From: Chloroflexota bacterium
GTDB taxonomy: Bacteria; Chloroflexota; Limnocylindria; Limnocylindrales; CSP1-4
NCBI GenBank assembly: GCA_003141955.1
Contig: PLOC01000029.1
Coordinates: 1-51,697, forward strand
Length of the DNA stretch: 51,697 nucleotides
Direction of reading: 5' to 3'
Both the position numbers and the translations under genes were made by a program. The notes beneath the pieces were generated by a model. That model worked only from the letters and a program-made list of their open reading frames with translations, did not search any database and was not told the DNA's origin. Below, one piece after another: positions 18,720 to 29,525 of this stretch (the stretch's first letter is position 1; every line of letters starts with the position of its first letter).

Positions 18720-19679
18720 ATGGACCGTATAGCGTTTGTATTCCCGGGCCAGGGGTCCCAGTCGGTGGGGATGGGCAAGGCCCTGGTGGAATCGTCGCCG
18801 GCCGCGGCCGGCGTCATGGCCGAGGCCGACAGGGCTCTCGGTGAGCCGATCAGCCGGCTGGCATTCGATGGCCCGGCCGAGGAGCTCGACCTCACGGTCA
18901 ACGCTCAGCCTGCCCTCGTCGCCACCTCGATCGCCTTCCTGGCCGCCCTGCGCGAGCGCTGGGCGGCGGCCGGCGTTGCCGCCCCGACTCCGGCCTATTG
19001 CGCCGGCCATTCGATGGGCCAGTACTCGGCCCTGGTCGCCGCGGGCGTCATCTCACTCGGCGACGCAGTGCGGCTGGTCAGGGAACGCGGCCGCCAGATG
19101 CAGGCCTCCGGCCGGGGACGAAGCGGTGCCATGGCCGCGCTTATCGGCCTGGACGACGCGCGCCTTCCGGAGCTGATCGCTCTCGGCGAGCCACTCGGCA
19201 GCCTCACCGTGGCCAACCGCAACTCCCCGGGCCAGATCGTCATCTCCGGCGACAGGGCCGCGGTGGAAGCGGCGGTTGCCGGCGCCAGGGACCTCGGCGC
19301 TCGGCGGGCGATCGTGCTGCCCGTGTCCGTGGCAGCGCACTCGTCGCTGATGAAGGAAGCGGCCGAGGGGATGGCCCGCGTCCTGGCGCAGATTGCCTTC
19401 GCCGAGCCCGCAGTTCCGCTCCTCGCCAACGCGGACGCGCGGCCGATCACGACGGCAGCCGGCGCTCGGGCGGAGCTGATCGAACACCTGACTCGCGGTG
19501 TCGACTGGGTCTCCGCCGTACAGCGGATGACCGCCGACGGCGTCACGACCTTCGTCGAGGTCGGGCCCGGCAAGGTCCTGACCGGCCTCATCAAGCGCCT
19601 CGCGCCCGAAGCCACGGCCCTCGCCACCGACGACGCTTCGGCGCCCGGCGGCATCGCCGTGCCGTTCCTCGACGCATGA
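18720..19679 (+). CDS. fabD: Malonyl-CoA:ACP transacylase
   Basis: Transfers malonyl groups from CoA to acyl carrier protein for fatty-acid elongation. 319 aa from ATG 18720 (MDRIAFVFPG); the track's 93-residue extension is non-coding leader. FPGQGSQSVGMG, the nucleophile Ser98 in GHSMGQYSAL, the loop VANRNSPGQIVISG and His207 in VAAHSSLM complete the active site. GGAGGAG lies about 15 nt upstream, rather far. The partner fabF starts 70 bp downstream. An acpP gene, often found between fabD and fabF, is absent here. Confidence 0.95.
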   Translation: MDRIAFVFPGQGSQSVGMGKALVESSPAAAGVMAEADRALGEPISRLAFDGPAEELDLTVNAQPALVATSIAFLAALRERWAAAGVAAPTPAYCAGHSMGQYSALVAAGVISLGDAVRLVRERGRQMQASGRGRSGAMAALIGLDDARLPELIALGEPLGSLTVANRNSPGQIVISGDRAAVEAAVAGARDLGARRAIVLPVSVAAHSSLMKEAAEGMARVLAQIAFAEPAVPLLANADARPITTAAGARAELIEHLTRGVDWVSAVQRMTADGVTTFVEVGPGKVLTGLIKRLAPEATALATDDASAPGGIAVPFLDA

Positions 19680-19748
19680 ACCGCTCTCGTTCCATGCCCC
19701 CGTCGCCGCGGCAGCGGCGCATTCGAGCCCCAGGAGGATTTGACCCCC

Positions 19749-21011
<1,263 letters not shown>

Positions 21012-21035
21012 GCGCGAGACGCCCCCGCACAAGGA

Positions 21036-22796
21036 CTAGCCGCCCGACGCTCCCCCGCCGGCCCTCGCAACCGCAGGGCCGGACGCCGCCCGTTTCGCGG
21101 CCCTCTCCGACTCGGTGGCCGCCTCTTGCTCGGCCGCCGTCTGCGGCTTCGTCCTGGGCAGCAGCAGGGAGAACAGCAGGCCGAGCAGAACGAAGCCGGT
21201 TGCCGCGTAGCCCGCCAGATGAGCGGCTTGTACGAAGGCATCCTCGATCGGCGGCGCGACTTGCTTGCCGAAGACGGCGAGCTGCTGGGCGTCGATCCCG
21301 CCGCCCAGCTGCGAGGCTATCGACGGATCCACCTGCCCGGTCCGGAAGCCGATGAGAGCCTGGCCGGCCGATTGCTCGATCGCCTGGCGGACGGCGGCCT
21401 GGGCGACCGGCGGCATGCCCGGGACCTGGGCCAGCCGACTGGCCGTGCCGACGCCCAGGGACACGAACAGCACCGAGCCCAGGACCGCGATGCCGAGCGC
21501 CGAGCCAATCTGGCGCATCATCGAGTTCGTGCCCGAGGCCAGGCCGGAAACCTCCGCCGGGATGTCGGACAGGACCACGCTCGTCAGTTGCGACGTCGCG
21601 AAGCCCACGCCCAGCCCGTACACGAAGAGCGGCGGAACCAGCAGCAGGACGTTGAGGTCCTGGGAGATGAGCGACGCCGTGGCGAAGATGCCGACAGCCT
21701 CCAGCCCCATGCCGAGCGTCACCACGCGGCGCGGGCCGTAGCGGCGGGCAATCCCCACGGCGGCCGGCGCGGCGAAGAACGCCCCCATCGCCAGCGCCAT
21801 GAGCAGGAGCCCAACCTCGAACGCGGACATCCCCAGGACGGCCTGCAGGAAGAGCGGCAGCACGAACAGAAGGCCGAACTCGCCCAGAGAGACGACCGTC
21901 CCGGCCATGTTGCCGAACCGGAACGCCGGATATCGCCACAGCGCGAAGTCGAAGAGGAAGAACTTGCCGGCGCGCTCGCGCCGTATCTCCACCACCGTGA
22001 AGCCCACCAGGCACACGAGACTCAGCGCGAAGGCGAACGGGATGATCGAGATCGAGTCGAGCGGCCAGCTCCAGCCGAACAGCCCGAACGGCTGCGAAGG
22101 CGAAGTCCAGCCGTACGTGTAGCCCTCGATCAGTGCAAAGACGAAGGACGACAGGCCCACGGTGATGAACAGGAAGCCGAAGGGGTCGAAGCCGGCCCTG
22201 GCGTTCTCGTCGCGGGACTCGTCGATCCAGGCCAGCGTGCCGAGTATCGCCAGCAGGCCCCACGGGATGTTGACGTAGAAGGCCCAGCGCCAGGACAGGT
22301 TCGTCGTCAGCCACCCGCCCAGGAGCGGCCCGACGGCCGCCATGCCGCCGATGACGGAACCCCAGATGCCGAAGGCGATGGCCCGATCGCGGCCGCGGAA
22401 GTTGCTATTCAGGATGGACTGGGTGGCCGGCAGAATCGCCGCGCCACCGAGACCCTGCAGGAAGCGCGCCCCGATGAGCTCCTCGCCCGACTGGGCGAAA
22501 CCTGCCAGCGCCGAGGCAAACAGGAACAGGATCAGCCCCGCGACGTACGTCCGGCGCCGCCCCATCCGATCGCCGATTCGGCCCAGCGTCACCAGGAAGG
22601 CGGCAAAGACGAGGGCGTAGATGGTGTTGACCCACTCGGTTCCGGTGCCGGATAGCGCAAGGTCGCGCGCAATGGACGGAACAGCGACGTTCACGATCGT
22701 CGCATCGACGATGATCATGGCCACGCCCACGCTGAGCATGGCCAGGCCAAGCCAGCGCCGGCGCGGATCGGTGGCGGATATCGGGTTCAGGGTCAC
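21036..22796 (-). CDS. DHA2-type major facilitator drug/proton antiporter
   Basis: Inner-membrane exporter of the EmrB/QacA type with about 14 hydrophobic segments, 586 aa. I take GTG 22796 (VTLNPISATDP) with AAGGA 7 nt upstream; longer starts run into the divergent promoter. The family signatures are IIVDATIVNVAVPSIARDL in helix 1, GRIGDRMGRRRTYVAG in loop 2-3 and GGAAILPATQSILNSNF. The C-terminus is a charged Ala/Glu/Arg tail. It is divergent from a MarR-family gene 56 bp away, the classic layout for a regulator that senses the pump's substrate. Confidence 0.93.
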   Translation of the reverse strand: MTLNPISATDPRRRWLGLAMLSVGVAMIIVDATIVNVAVPSIARDLALSGTGTEWVNTIYALVFAAFLVTLGRIGDRMGRRRTYVAGLILFLFASALAGFAQSGEELIGARFLQGLGGAAILPATQSILNSNFRGRDRAIAFGIWGSVIGGMAAVGPLLGGWLTTNLSWRWAFYVNIPWGLLAILGTLAWIDESRDENARAGFDPFGFLFITVGLSSFVFALIEGYTYGWTSPSQPFGLFGWSWPLDSISIIPFAFALSLVCLVGFTVVEIRRERAGKFFLFDFALWRYPAFRFGNMAGTVVSLGEFGLLFVLPLFLQAVLGMSAFEVGLLLMALAMGAFFAAPAAVGIARRYGPRRVVTLGMGLEAVGIFATASLISQDLNVLLLVPPLFVYGLGVGFATSQLTSVVLSDIPAEVSGLASGTNSMMRQIGSALGIAVLGSVLFVSLGVGTASRLAQVPGMPPVAQAAVRQAIEQSAGQALIGFRTGQVDPSIASQLGGGIDAQQLAVFGKQVAPPIEDAFVQAAHLAGYAATGFVLLGLLFSLLLPRTKPQTAAEQEAATESERAAKRAASGPAVARAGGGASGG

Positions 22797-22817
22797 GGTG
22801 AAGTCCTTGTCTCGGGC

Positions 22818-22846
22818 AACTAGTAGTAACCTCATTATGTTATAGT
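22818..22846 (+). promoter_or_regulatory. Divergent promoter region; leaderless promoter of the MarR gene
   Basis: TATAGT (22841-22846) ends exactly 6 nt before ATG 22853, with a poor -35 (AACTAG) 17 nt upstream. No ribosome binding site fits, so a leaderless transcript is expected. The same AT-rich patch reads TATAAC/CATAAT on the other strand and probably serves the exporter gene, so one bound MarR dimer could cover both promoters. Confidence 0.55.
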
Positions 22847-22852
22847 CCAGCG

Positions 22853-23398
22853 ATGGTTGGCAAGGGCGCGATGACGAGAGCTGAGCGGCCGAAGACCCGG
22901 ATGTCGGCCGAGGCCCTCGAGACAAGCAAGCTGTTGGTCGAGTTCCTGCATGTCACCTACGCCACGCGCCATCAGCCCACGGAAGCGGCCGGGGGCGAAG
23001 GCGCCCAACCCAATTCGCCGGCTCCGGCTTCGGAAGTGGCCGTCGCCGACCGGCCGCCGATGTCGGCCCACGCCGTTCGAGCGGCCATCCACGTCTACCA
23101 GCACGGCGAGCGGACCGTCGGTCAGCTTGCCTCCGGCCTCGGCATCTCGTACGGCTGGGCAAGCCGGGTCGTGGACGAGCTGGAAGCGGCGCACTACATC
23201 GTCCGCGAACACGACCCCTCCGATCGCCGGGTCGTCCGGGTTCGACTCGACGACGCCGCCCTCGAACAGGTCGAGCGAGCCTACGCCTGGCGCGGCGAGG
23301 CGGTCGAGCGCGCCCTGGAGCCCCTGTCGGAGAGCGAGCGGGAGGCCGTTCGCCTCTTCCTGCGCCGGGTCACAGACCTGATGCGCCAGGGCGGATAG
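22853..23398 (+). CDS. MarR-family regulator of the adjacent exporter
   Basis: 181 aa. The winged helix is seen at about residues 75-140: SAHAVRAAIHVYQHGERTVGQLASGLGISYGWASRVVDELEAAHYIVRE, followed by the wing DPSDRRVVRVRL. The final 40 residues form dimerisation helices. An unusual 25-residue Ala/Pro/Glu linker (residues 43-68) splits the usual N-terminal helix from the DNA-binding core. It most likely represses itself and the DHA2 exporter gene. The inducer is unknown. Confidence 0.88.
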   Translation: MVGKGAMTRAERPKTRMSAEALETSKLLVEFLHVTYATRHQPTEAAGGEGAQPNSPAPASEVAVADRPPMSAHAVRAAIHVYQHGERTVGQLASGLGISYGWASRVVDELEAAHYIVREHDPSDRRVVRVRLDDAALEQVERAYAWRGEAVERALEPLSESEREAVRLFLRRVTDLMRQGG

Positions 23399-23432
23399 GG
23401 CTCTCCGCCGCCCTCCGCCCTGCCCCAGCCGG

Positions 23433-23475
23433 TACAATCCCTCCAGCAGGTCGCGCGACGATCCCGCTCGCGACC
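23433..23475 (+). promoter_or_regulatory. Putative promoter and 5'-UTR hairpin of the second fabF
   Basis: TACAAT (23433-23438) is a good -10 hexamer, with no convincing -35. Eleven bases later GGTCGCG (23449-23455) pairs with CGCGACC (23469-23475) to form a 7-bp hairpin in what would be a leader of about 140 nt. Nothing else is seen in the 190-bp gap. Confidence 0.4.
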
Positions 23476-23588
23476 GCCCGGACGCCGTCCCGCCGAAGGG
23501 TACCCGTGCTCATCCGTGGGGGTCGACGAGCCGCAGCGCACGAGCTTCGGCAGCCGCCCCGCAAGCTGTCACGTCGTAGGAGATGGTC

Positions 23589-24854
23589 GTGCCCAACAAG
23601 GATCTCGCTCGCCGCGCCGTCGTAACCGGTCTCGGGGCCGTCACGCCGATCGGTATCACCGCCCGCTCCTACTGGGAGAACCTCATCGCCGGCACCTCGG
23701 GTGTTGACACGATCAGGTGCTGGGATCCCTCGGGGCTGGACGTGCGCATCGCGGCCGAGGTCAAAGGCTTCGACCCCGCCGCGGTCATGGACCGCAAGAT
23801 GGCCCGCCGAATGAGCCGCTTCGTCCACTTCGCCATGGGCGCGGCGACCGAGGCGGTCGAGGACGCCGGGATCGACTTCTCGACCTACACGCAGGAACAG
23901 CGCGATCGCGTTGCGGTCATCGTGAACACCGGCGGGGGCGGGGTCGAGCAGGTGATCGAGGGCACCAGGGTTCTCGCTGAGAAGGGCAACGGCCAGGTTT
24001 CGCCGTTCGCAATCCCGGCCCTTTCGGGCTCGATGGCGGCCTGCCAGGTCTCGATCAAGTACGGCATCACGGGCCCCGTCATGTGCCAGGTCGCGGCCTG
24101 CGCCAGCAGCGTCATCGCCTTCATCGACGGGCAGCGCCTGATCGAGGCCGGCGAGTGCGACGTGGTGATCCTCGGCGGCGCGGAGGGGAACCTCGTGCCG
24201 ATCGCCTTCGCGGCGCTCGGCAACATGGGCGCGCTCTCGCGCCGCAACGACGATCCGACCCGCGCCTCCCGGCCGTTCGACAAGGATCGCGACGGCTTCG
24301 TCTTCGGCGAGGGCGCGGCGGTCGTCGTCCTCGAGTCGGCCGAACATGCCCTGGCCCGCGGGGCCAAGATCCAGTGCGAGGTCATGGGCGGAGCCCTGAC
24401 GGCGGACGCCTTTCACATCAGCGCCCCCGAGCCGACCGGGCGTGGCGCCTCTACTGCAATGACCAAGGCCCTCCGCCGCTCGGACGTCGCGCCCGATGAA
24501 GTCGACTACATTGTCGCCCACGGAACCTCCACGCCGCTCAACGATGCGACCGAGACGCGCGCCATCAAGTCGGCCTTCGGCGACTACGCCTACAAGGTTG
24601 CGATCAGCTCGCCGAAGTCGATGGTCGGCCACCTCCTCGGCGCGGCCGGGGCCGTGAGCGGGCTGGCGGCAATCGGCGCCATCCGCGAGGGCGTGATCCC
24701 GCCGACGATCAACCAGGAGAACCCCGACCCGGAGTGCGACCTGGACTACGTGCCGAACGTGAAGCGGGTCAAGAAGGTCGACACGGCGATCATCAACGGC
24801 TTCGGGTTCGGCGGCCAGAACGCGGTCGCGGTGTTCCGCCGCTTCCACATCTAG
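23589..24854 (+). CDS. fabF: Beta-ketoacyl-ACP synthase II (copy 2)
   Basis: Second condensing enzyme, 421 aa from GTG 23589, which is 6 nt after AGGAG; the track ATG at 23583 touches that site. Catalytic residues are Cys171 (QVAACASSVIAF), His311 (VAHGTSTP) and His348 (SMVGHLLGAAG), and the C-terminal loop GFGFGGQN is conventional. It is clearly diverged from copy 1, so the two may differ in chain length or have one housekeeping and one regulated role. It has its own promoter region and is separated from copy 1 by the exporter/MarR pair. Confidence 0.93.
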   Translation: MPNKDLARRAVVTGLGAVTPIGITARSYWENLIAGTSGVDTIRCWDPSGLDVRIAAEVKGFDPAAVMDRKMARRMSRFVHFAMGAATEAVEDAGIDFSTYTQEQRDRVAVIVNTGGGGVEQVIEGTRVLAEKGNGQVSPFAIPALSGSMAACQVSIKYGITGPVMCQVAACASSVIAFIDGQRLIEAGECDVVILGGAEGNLVPIAFAALGNMGALSRRNDDPTRASRPFDKDRDGFVFGEGAAVVVLESAEHALARGAKIQCEVMGGALTADAFHISAPEPTGRGASTAMTKALRRSDVAPDEVDYIVAHGTSTPLNDATETRAIKSAFGDYAYKVAISSPKSMVGHLLGAAGAVSGLAAIGAIREGVIPPTINQENPDPECDLDYVPNVKRVKKVDTAIINGFGFGGQNAVAVFRRFHI

Positions 24855-24905
24855 CGCCGATCCGGCACGGGCCGGGCCGTGTGCCGAGCTTCGCGGGCCA
24901 CAGTG

Positions 24906-24911
24906 TAGGAT
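24906..24911 (+). promoter_or_regulatory. -10 element of a leaderless transcript (TAGGAT)
   Basis: TAGGAT ends exactly 6 nt before GTG 24918. The spacing matches the other predicted leaderless starts in the window. The AGGA inside it could alternatively serve as a ribosome binding site. Confidence 0.45.
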
Positions 24912-24917
24912 GGCCGC

Positions 24918-25427
24918 GTGGAGCGCCGTCGTCTGATACCGCCGTGGCTGCGCCGCGGATTCGAGGCCGGCGCGATTGGGGCGCTCCTGTCCGGCGGAAC
25001 CCTCTTGGCCTTCCAGCTGAGCCGGCCCGAGCCGCGCCTGGCGCTGCCGCAGGGAATCGACGGATCGCTGATTCTCGTTCCCGCACTGCTCGCCCTGGGC
25101 GTCCTGGCGGTCGGTCTGCCGATCTTCCTCGCCGCGACGCGGACGGAGGCGGTCCTCGGCGCCGTCGCCGGATTCCTGGTTGCGGCGGACCTGCTCATGG
25201 CCGTCTCTTTCGTCTCGCGCCAGCTGATCGCCGTCCACTGGCTGTCCCGCAGCCTGCCCCTCGGCGTGGTTGCGGCGCTGCTGGCGATCCCGGTTGCGGT
25301 GGTCGGGATCGTGATCGGACCACTCGCATCCGAGCACGGCTTCGGCCATTCGTCTGGGCTGCGGGCCGTCCTGGCAGGAGCGGTCGTGGCGCTGGCGCTG
25401 GCGCTGATCGGCCCGTACGTCGGCTAG
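24918..25427 (+). CDS. Hypothetical membrane protein, four segments
   Basis: 169 aa from GTG 24918. Starts with a positive cytoplasmic stretch (MERRRLIPPWLRRG). Four hydrophobic segments follow, at about residues 15-33, 50-71, 78-97 and 112-135, with a last one at 148-168. I do not recognise a family. It sits between fabF copy 2 and the convergent copA gene. The reading frame has the same strong third-position GC bias as its neighbours, which supports it being real. Confidence 0.65.
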   Translation: MERRRLIPPWLRRGFEAGAIGALLSGGTLLAFQLSRPEPRLALPQGIDGSLILVPALLALGVLAVGLPIFLAATRTEAVLGAVAGFLVAADLLMAVSFVSRQLIAVHWLSRSLPLGVVAALLAIPVAVVGIVIGPLASEHGFGHSSGLRAVLAGAVVALALALIGPYVG

Positions 25428-25456
25428 GTCGCGGCTAGGTCGAGGCCGGATCGAGG

Positions 25457-27790
25457 CTACGTGGCCGCCGCGGCCTCGGGTTGGGCCTGTCGGGCCGGGC
25501 GCTTCGTCGACCGCCGCAGCCGCAGCGAGTTCGTCACCACGCTGACCGATGACAGGGCCATTGCTCCGGCCGCCAGGGCCGGGTCGAGCGTGATGCCCGC
25601 GATCGGGTAGAGCGCTCCCATTGCCACGGGGATCAGGACGACGTTGTAGCCGAACGCCCAGGCCAGGTTCTGGCGGATCACCCGCAGCGTCTGGCGCGAG
25701 AGCCGGATCGCCGCCGCAACGCTCCGTGGATCGCCGCCGACGAGCGTTATGTCGGAGGCCTCCAGGGCCACGTCCGCTCCGGTGCCGATGGCGATCCCGA
25801 CGTCCGCCCGGGCGAGCGCCGGGGCGTCGTTGATACCGTCGCCGACCATCGCCACTCGCAGCCCGCGGGCCTGCAGCGAAGCCACGGCGGCCGCCTTGCC
25901 GGCCGGCAGAACCTCCGCCATGACCTGTTCGGGCGGGATGCCAACCGCGGCCGCAACGGCTCGGGCGGTCACGGCCTGGTCGCCGGTGACCAGCCAGACT
26001 TCGATCCCGCAAGCCCGGAGCTCGCGCACCGCGGTTTCGGCTTCGGGCTTGATCTCGTCGATGGTGGGCAGCAGGCCGGCCGCTCGACCGTCGACGGCCA
26101 CGTAGGAAACAGCCGCGGGCAGGTCGGTCGCCGATGCGAGCTCGCCGAGCCCGCCGGATTCGACCCCTGCGGCCGAGAGGAACGCCGCCGTTCCGACGAG
26201 CACCCGGCGGCCGTCCACCAGGCCGCGCACGCCGCGCCCGGCGACTGCCTCGAAGTCCGCGACCGGACGCCGGCCGAGGTCGCGCGCGCCGGCGCCGGCG
26301 AGGATGGCGGCCGCCAGCGGATGCTCGCTCCCCCGCTCCACCGATGCCGCAAGATCCAGGACCTCGTCGGCGTCGAAGCCCGGCGCGGCCACGACCGTTC
26401 CCAGCGAAGGCCGGCCGCGAGTCAGCGTGCCCGTCTTGTCGAAGACGACCGCGTCGATCCGGGCGGCCAGCTCGAGAGCCTCGCCGCCCCGGATCAGGAT
26501 GCCGGCCTCGGCGCCGTTGCCGGTCCCGACCATGATCGCCGTCGGCGTCGCGAGGCCCATGGCGCATGGGCAGGCGATGACGACCACGGTGATGAACGCC
26601 ACCAGGGCGTGCGTTGGCCGAGGCTCCGGGCCCAGGACGAACCATAGCGCGAAAGTGGCGGCCCCCACGGCCAGCACGAAGGGCACGAAGACCGCCGCGA
26701 TCCGGTCCGCCAGCCCCTGGATGTGCGCCTTGGACCCCTGCGCCCGGCGAACGAGGTCCACGATCTGCGCCAGCGCAGTGTCGCGGCCGACCCGCGTGGC
26801 CCGGAACAGGAAGGTCCCCCGGCCGTTCATGGTCCCGCCGATCACATCGGAGCCGGGACCCTTCTCGACCGGGATCGGCTCGCCGGTGAGCATCGCCTCG
26901 TCGACCGCGGAGGCGCCGTCCACGACTCGCCCATCGACCGGCACGCGCTCGCCCGGGCGCACGCGTACGAGATCGCCGACTCGAACCTCTTCGAGCGGCA
27001 CGTCCATCTCGGCCCCGGCCCGGACGATTCGGGCGGATCGAGCCTGCAGCCCGATGAGCGCCTTGATCGCGCCGACCGTCTGGCCCTTCGCGCGAGCCTC
27101 CAGCCAGCGGCCGGTCAGGATGAGCCCGATGATCGCGGTCGAGCTGTCGAAGTAGGTCTGCGGCTCGATGCCGGCGGAGCGAAGCAGGCCGGGCGCGACC
27201 GTCACCAGCGCGCTGAACGCCCACGCCGCGCTGGTGCCGACGACCACGAGCGTGTCCATGCTCGTCGTTCCGTGGCGGGCCGCCCGCAGGGCCGCGCGGT
27301 AGAAGCGGCGGCCGGCCAGGAACTGGACGGCCGTTGCGGGGCCGATGAGCAGCCACGCGGCCTGCTCCATCGTCCAGGGCGCGTTGGGTAGATACATGAC
27401 CAGCATCGCCAGGGCCGCAACGACGAGCGAAGCCGCCGCGGTCAGGCCGAGCGTTCGCTGCTCGTGCGCTCGAACCGCGGCCTCGGCGTCCGCCTCGTCG
27501 AGCAGCGTGGCCCACCTGCCCGCGCCGGCCTTCGGCTCGGGCAGGTGGCGGATCTCGTAGCCAGCCGCCTCGATCGCCCGCGCGATCTCGTCGAGCCCGG
27601 CCATCTCCGGCACGTAGCGCACCGTCGCGACCTCCGTCGCGAGGTTGACGTTGGCCTCGGCGACGCCCGGGGTTCGGCGCAGGTAGCGCTCGATCCGATT
27701 GACGCACGAGGCGCAGCTCATGCCTTCGATGGGCAGCTGGATCTCGGCCGTGGGCGCGGCGGGAGCGGGGGCGGCGTGGACTTCTTGCAT
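25457..27790 (-). CDS. copA: Copper-exporting P1B-type ATPase
   Basis: 777 aa from ATG 27790. It has one N-terminal heavy-metal domain with GMSCASC (residues 23-29), eight predicted membrane segments, the transport motif CPC (407-409) in [12 protein letters not shown], the phosphorylation site Asp451 in [12 protein letters not shown] in the actuator domain ([11 protein letters not shown]) and the hinge [14 protein letters not shown] with a single GMxCxxC domain points to Cu(I) export (family knowledge). A CsoR-like palindrome overlaps the start codon and -10 element. The neighbouring small membrane gene and ogt have no known link to copper. TTG 27829 is a possible but unlikely alternative start. 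Confidence 0.95.
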   Translation of the reverse strand: MQEVHAAPAPAAPTAEIQLPIEGMSCASCVNRIERYLRRTPGVAEANVNLATEVATVRYVPEMAGLDEIARAIEAAGYEIRHLPEPKAGAGRWATLLDEADAEAAVRAHEQRTLGLTAAASLVVAALAMLVMYLPNAPWTMEQAAWLLIGPATAVQFLAGRRFYRAALRAARHGTTSMDTLVVVGTSAAWAFSALVTVAPGLLRSAGIEPQTYFDSSTAIIGLILTGRWLEARAKGQTVGAIKALIGLQARSARIVRAGAEMDVPLEEVRVGDLVRVRPGERVPVDGRVVDGASAVDEAMLTGEPIPVEKGPGSDVIGGTMNGRGTFLFRATRVGRDTALAQIVDLVRRAQGSKAHIQGLADRIAAVFVPFVLAVGAATFALWFVLGPEPRPTHALVAFITVVVIACPCAMGLATPTAIMVGTGNGAEAGILIRGGEALELAARIDAVVFDKTGTLTRGRPSLGTVVAAPGFDADEVLDLAASVERGSEHPLAAAILAGAGARDLGRRPVADFEAVAGRGVRGLVDGRRVLVGTAAFLSAAGVESGGLGELASATDLPAAVSYVAVDGRAAGLLPTIDEIKPEAETAVRELRACGIEVWLVTGDQAVTARAVAAAVGIPPEQVMAEVLPAGKAAAVASLQARGLRVAMVGDGINDAPALARADVGIAIGTGADVALEASDITLVGGDPRSVAAAIRLSRQTLRVIRQNLAWAFGYNVVLIPVAMGALYPIAGITLDPALAAGAMALSSVSVVTNSLRLRRSTKRPARQAQPEAAAAT

Positions 27791-27829
27791 ACTCCCCGGG
27801 AGTATATGCCCGCCGTCTGGATCGGGCAA
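27789..27829 (-). promoter_or_regulatory. copA promoter with CsoR-like operator
   Basis: On the leftward strand: -35 TTGCCC (plus-strand 27824-27829), 17-nt spacer, -10 TATACT (27801-27806), then 10 nt to the ATG. A perfect inverted repeat ATACTCCC-C-GGGAGTAT (27789-27805) spans the -10, the start site and part of the start codon. It has the ATACnCC/GGnGTAT shape of operators bound by copper-sensing CsoR-family repressors. No csoR gene is in the window. Confidence 0.75.
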
Positions 27830-27872
27830 CGCGCCCTCATCCCAGGCCCTTCCATCGCGGTCTCCTCGGCAT

Positions 27873-27878
27873 CAGACT
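27873..27878 (+). promoter_or_regulatory. Possible -10 element of ogt (CAGACT)
   Basis: CAGACT ends exactly 6 nt before ATG 27885 and no Shine-Dalgarno is present. It is a weak hexamer taken alone; the spacing rule seen elsewhere in the window is what supports it. Confidence 0.3.
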
Positions 27879-27884
27879 GTCCCC

Positions 27885-28586
27885 ATGACCACCCTCGCCG
27901 CGACTCCGGTCGCCGCCTTCACCACCTGCCCGGCGCCCTGGGGCATGCTCCACGTGGCCGCAACCGGCGCCGGCATCGTGGCCGTGGACCTGGGCTCCGA
28001 AACGCCCGATTTCGTCGACGGGCTGGCGCGCCGGCTCCACGGCCGGGTGCTCCCGGCGGAGGACGGCGAGGTTCCCGCCGAGTGGCGATCAACCATGGAC
28101 GCGGCGGCGCGCCAGATCGGCGAATGGTTCGCCGGCCGGCGCACCAGGTTTGAGATGCCGATCGACCTGCGCGTCTCGGACTGGGACCGCCTCGTGCTCA
28201 CGGGCGCGGCGCGGCTCCACTTCGGCGAGACGGTCGGCTACGGCGAGCTGGCCCGACGAATCGGCCGGCCGGGCGCGGCGCAGGCCGTCGGCGGCGCGAT
28301 GAGCCGCAACCCCGTCCCGATTCTCATTCCCTGCCATCGAGTCATCGCCGGAGACGGCACGCTCGGCGGCTACGGCGGCTCGACATACGCCGACCGCCAG
28401 GCCGCCCTGGCCATCAAGCGCCGGTTGCTCGCCCTCGAAGGAGTCCGGCCCGGGTCCGAGCTCGGCCCCGGCATCGAGCCGACGCCACGACTTGACTCCA
28501 GGCCCGCGACCGCCGAAAACAGCACGACGCCAAGGGACGAGCATCCAGAGGATGGTGAGCATGTCACTTCGCAAACCCCCGAATGA
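27885..28586 (+). CDS. ogt: Methylated-DNA--protein-cysteine methyltransferase
   Basis: Suicide DNA-repair enzyme that removes O6-methyl groups from guanine. 233 aa from ATG 27885 (MTTLAATPVA); the 62 extra track residues are antisense to copA's promoter and N-terminus. The C-terminal domain has GETVGYGELARRIGRPGAAQAVGGAMSRNP and the active Cys150 in LIPCHRV. A 45-residue Pro/Glu-rich tail after the catalytic domain is longer than usual. Its 3' end overlaps the next gene by 26 bp, so the two may be cotranscribed. Confidence 0.93.
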   Translation: MTTLAATPVAAFTTCPAPWGMLHVAATGAGIVAVDLGSETPDFVDGLARRLHGRVLPAEDGEVPAEWRSTMDAAARQIGEWFAGRRTRFEMPIDLRVSDWDRLVLTGAARLHFGETVGYGELARRIGRPGAAQAVGGAMSRNPVPILIPCHRVIAGDGTLGGYGGSTYADRQAALAIKRRLLALEGVRPGSELGPGIEPTPRLDSRPATAENSTTPRDEHPEDGEHVTSQTPE

Positions 28587-29499
28587 TCTCTTCCTGTTCC
28601 ATGCCCTGATGGAGAGCACGGCGGACAGCATCTACTTCAAGGATCGACAGTGCCGTCTGCTGCGGGTCAGCCGAATGATGGCGCAGAGCCTTGGCTCCTC
28701 GGATCCAGCCGAGCTCATTGGCAAGACGGACATCGATCTATATGGTGAGGCGTTCGGCGAGGGAACCCGACTCGACGACCTCAGGGTCATGGAGACGGGC
28801 CGGCCCGTCATTGGTCTGGTCGAGAGACGCCTGCTGGACAACGGCCGGATGAACTGGACGCTGACCACCAAACTGCCGCTCCATGACGAGGCCGGCAATG
28901 TCGTAGGTCTGGTGGGCATCACGCGCGAGATCAACGAGATCAGGCAGGCCGAGGTGGTCCTCCAGCATCTCGCCACGCACGACGCGCTTACAGATCTGCC
29001 GAACCGCTTCCTGATGATGGACAGGCTGGGCCAGTTACTGGCCCGTGCCAAACGATCGGGCACCGCCTTTGCCGTCCTGTTCATGGACATCGACCGCTTC
29101 AAAGACGTCAACGACTCGCACGGACACGAGTTCGGCGATCTCCTGCTCCGTGCCGTTGCGCAGAGGCTCACGAAGAGCGTGCGTCAGAGCGACACGGTCG
29201 CTCGCATCGGCGGCGACGAGTTCGTGATCATCCTGGAAACGGTTCATCAGGGCGCAGACGCCGACACAGTCGCCCTCAAGGTCCTGCACGCGATTGCCCG
29301 GCCCTTCACCCTGGATAGACACAGAGTGAAGGCCACCGTCAGCATCGGCGTCAGCTTCTACCCGGAGAACGGCGAGGACGCGGACACATTGGTCAGGGCC
29401 GCAGACTACGCCATGTACCTTGCCAAGAAGGAGGGCGGCAATCGCCACGTGACATGCCTTCCAGGCATGCCTCGCTCTGGCGAGGTTCTCGGGAACTAG
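28561..29499 (+). CDS. PAS-GGDEF diguanylate cyclase
   Basis: Soluble protein of 312 aa. I use ATG 28561 (MSLRKPPND), which has AGAGG about 9 nt upstream, giving a 26-bp overlap with ogt. One PAS domain (residues 15-130, ...STADSIYFKDR, ...IGKTDIDLYG) is followed by a GGDEF domain with the intact active motif GGDEF in ARIGGDEFVIIL. The RQSD five residues before it is the RxxD product-inhibition site. The PAS module is a close relative of PAS3 in the large cyclase at 39665-42853 (shared IYFKDR/VYFKDR and IGKTD), so the two arose from a common module. Makes c-di-GMP. Confidence 0.92.
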   Translation: MSLRKPPNDLFLFHALMESTADSIYFKDRQCRLLRVSRMMAQSLGSSDPAELIGKTDIDLYGEAFGEGTRLDDLRVMETGRPVIGLVERRLLDNGRMNWTLTTKLPLHDEAGNVVGLVGITREINEIRQAEVVLQHLATHDALTDLPNRFLMMDRLGQLLARAKRSGTAFAVLFMDIDRFKDVNDSHGHEFGDLLLRAVAQRLTKSVRQSDTVARIGGDEFVIILETVHQGADADTVALKVLHAIARPFTLDRHRVKATVSIGVSFYPENGEDADTLVRAADYAMYLAKKEGGNRHVTCLPGMPRSGEVLGN

Positions 29500-29525
29500 C
29501 AGCGGTTCCGGCAGTCGGTGGCGCG

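Noticed and set aside
23370-27707. 1445-residue open frame on the minus strand
   Set aside because: Antisense to fabF copy 2 and out of frame with copA. It is Arg/Pro/Gly-rich without domains, the usual shadow of GC-rich genes with strong third-position bias.
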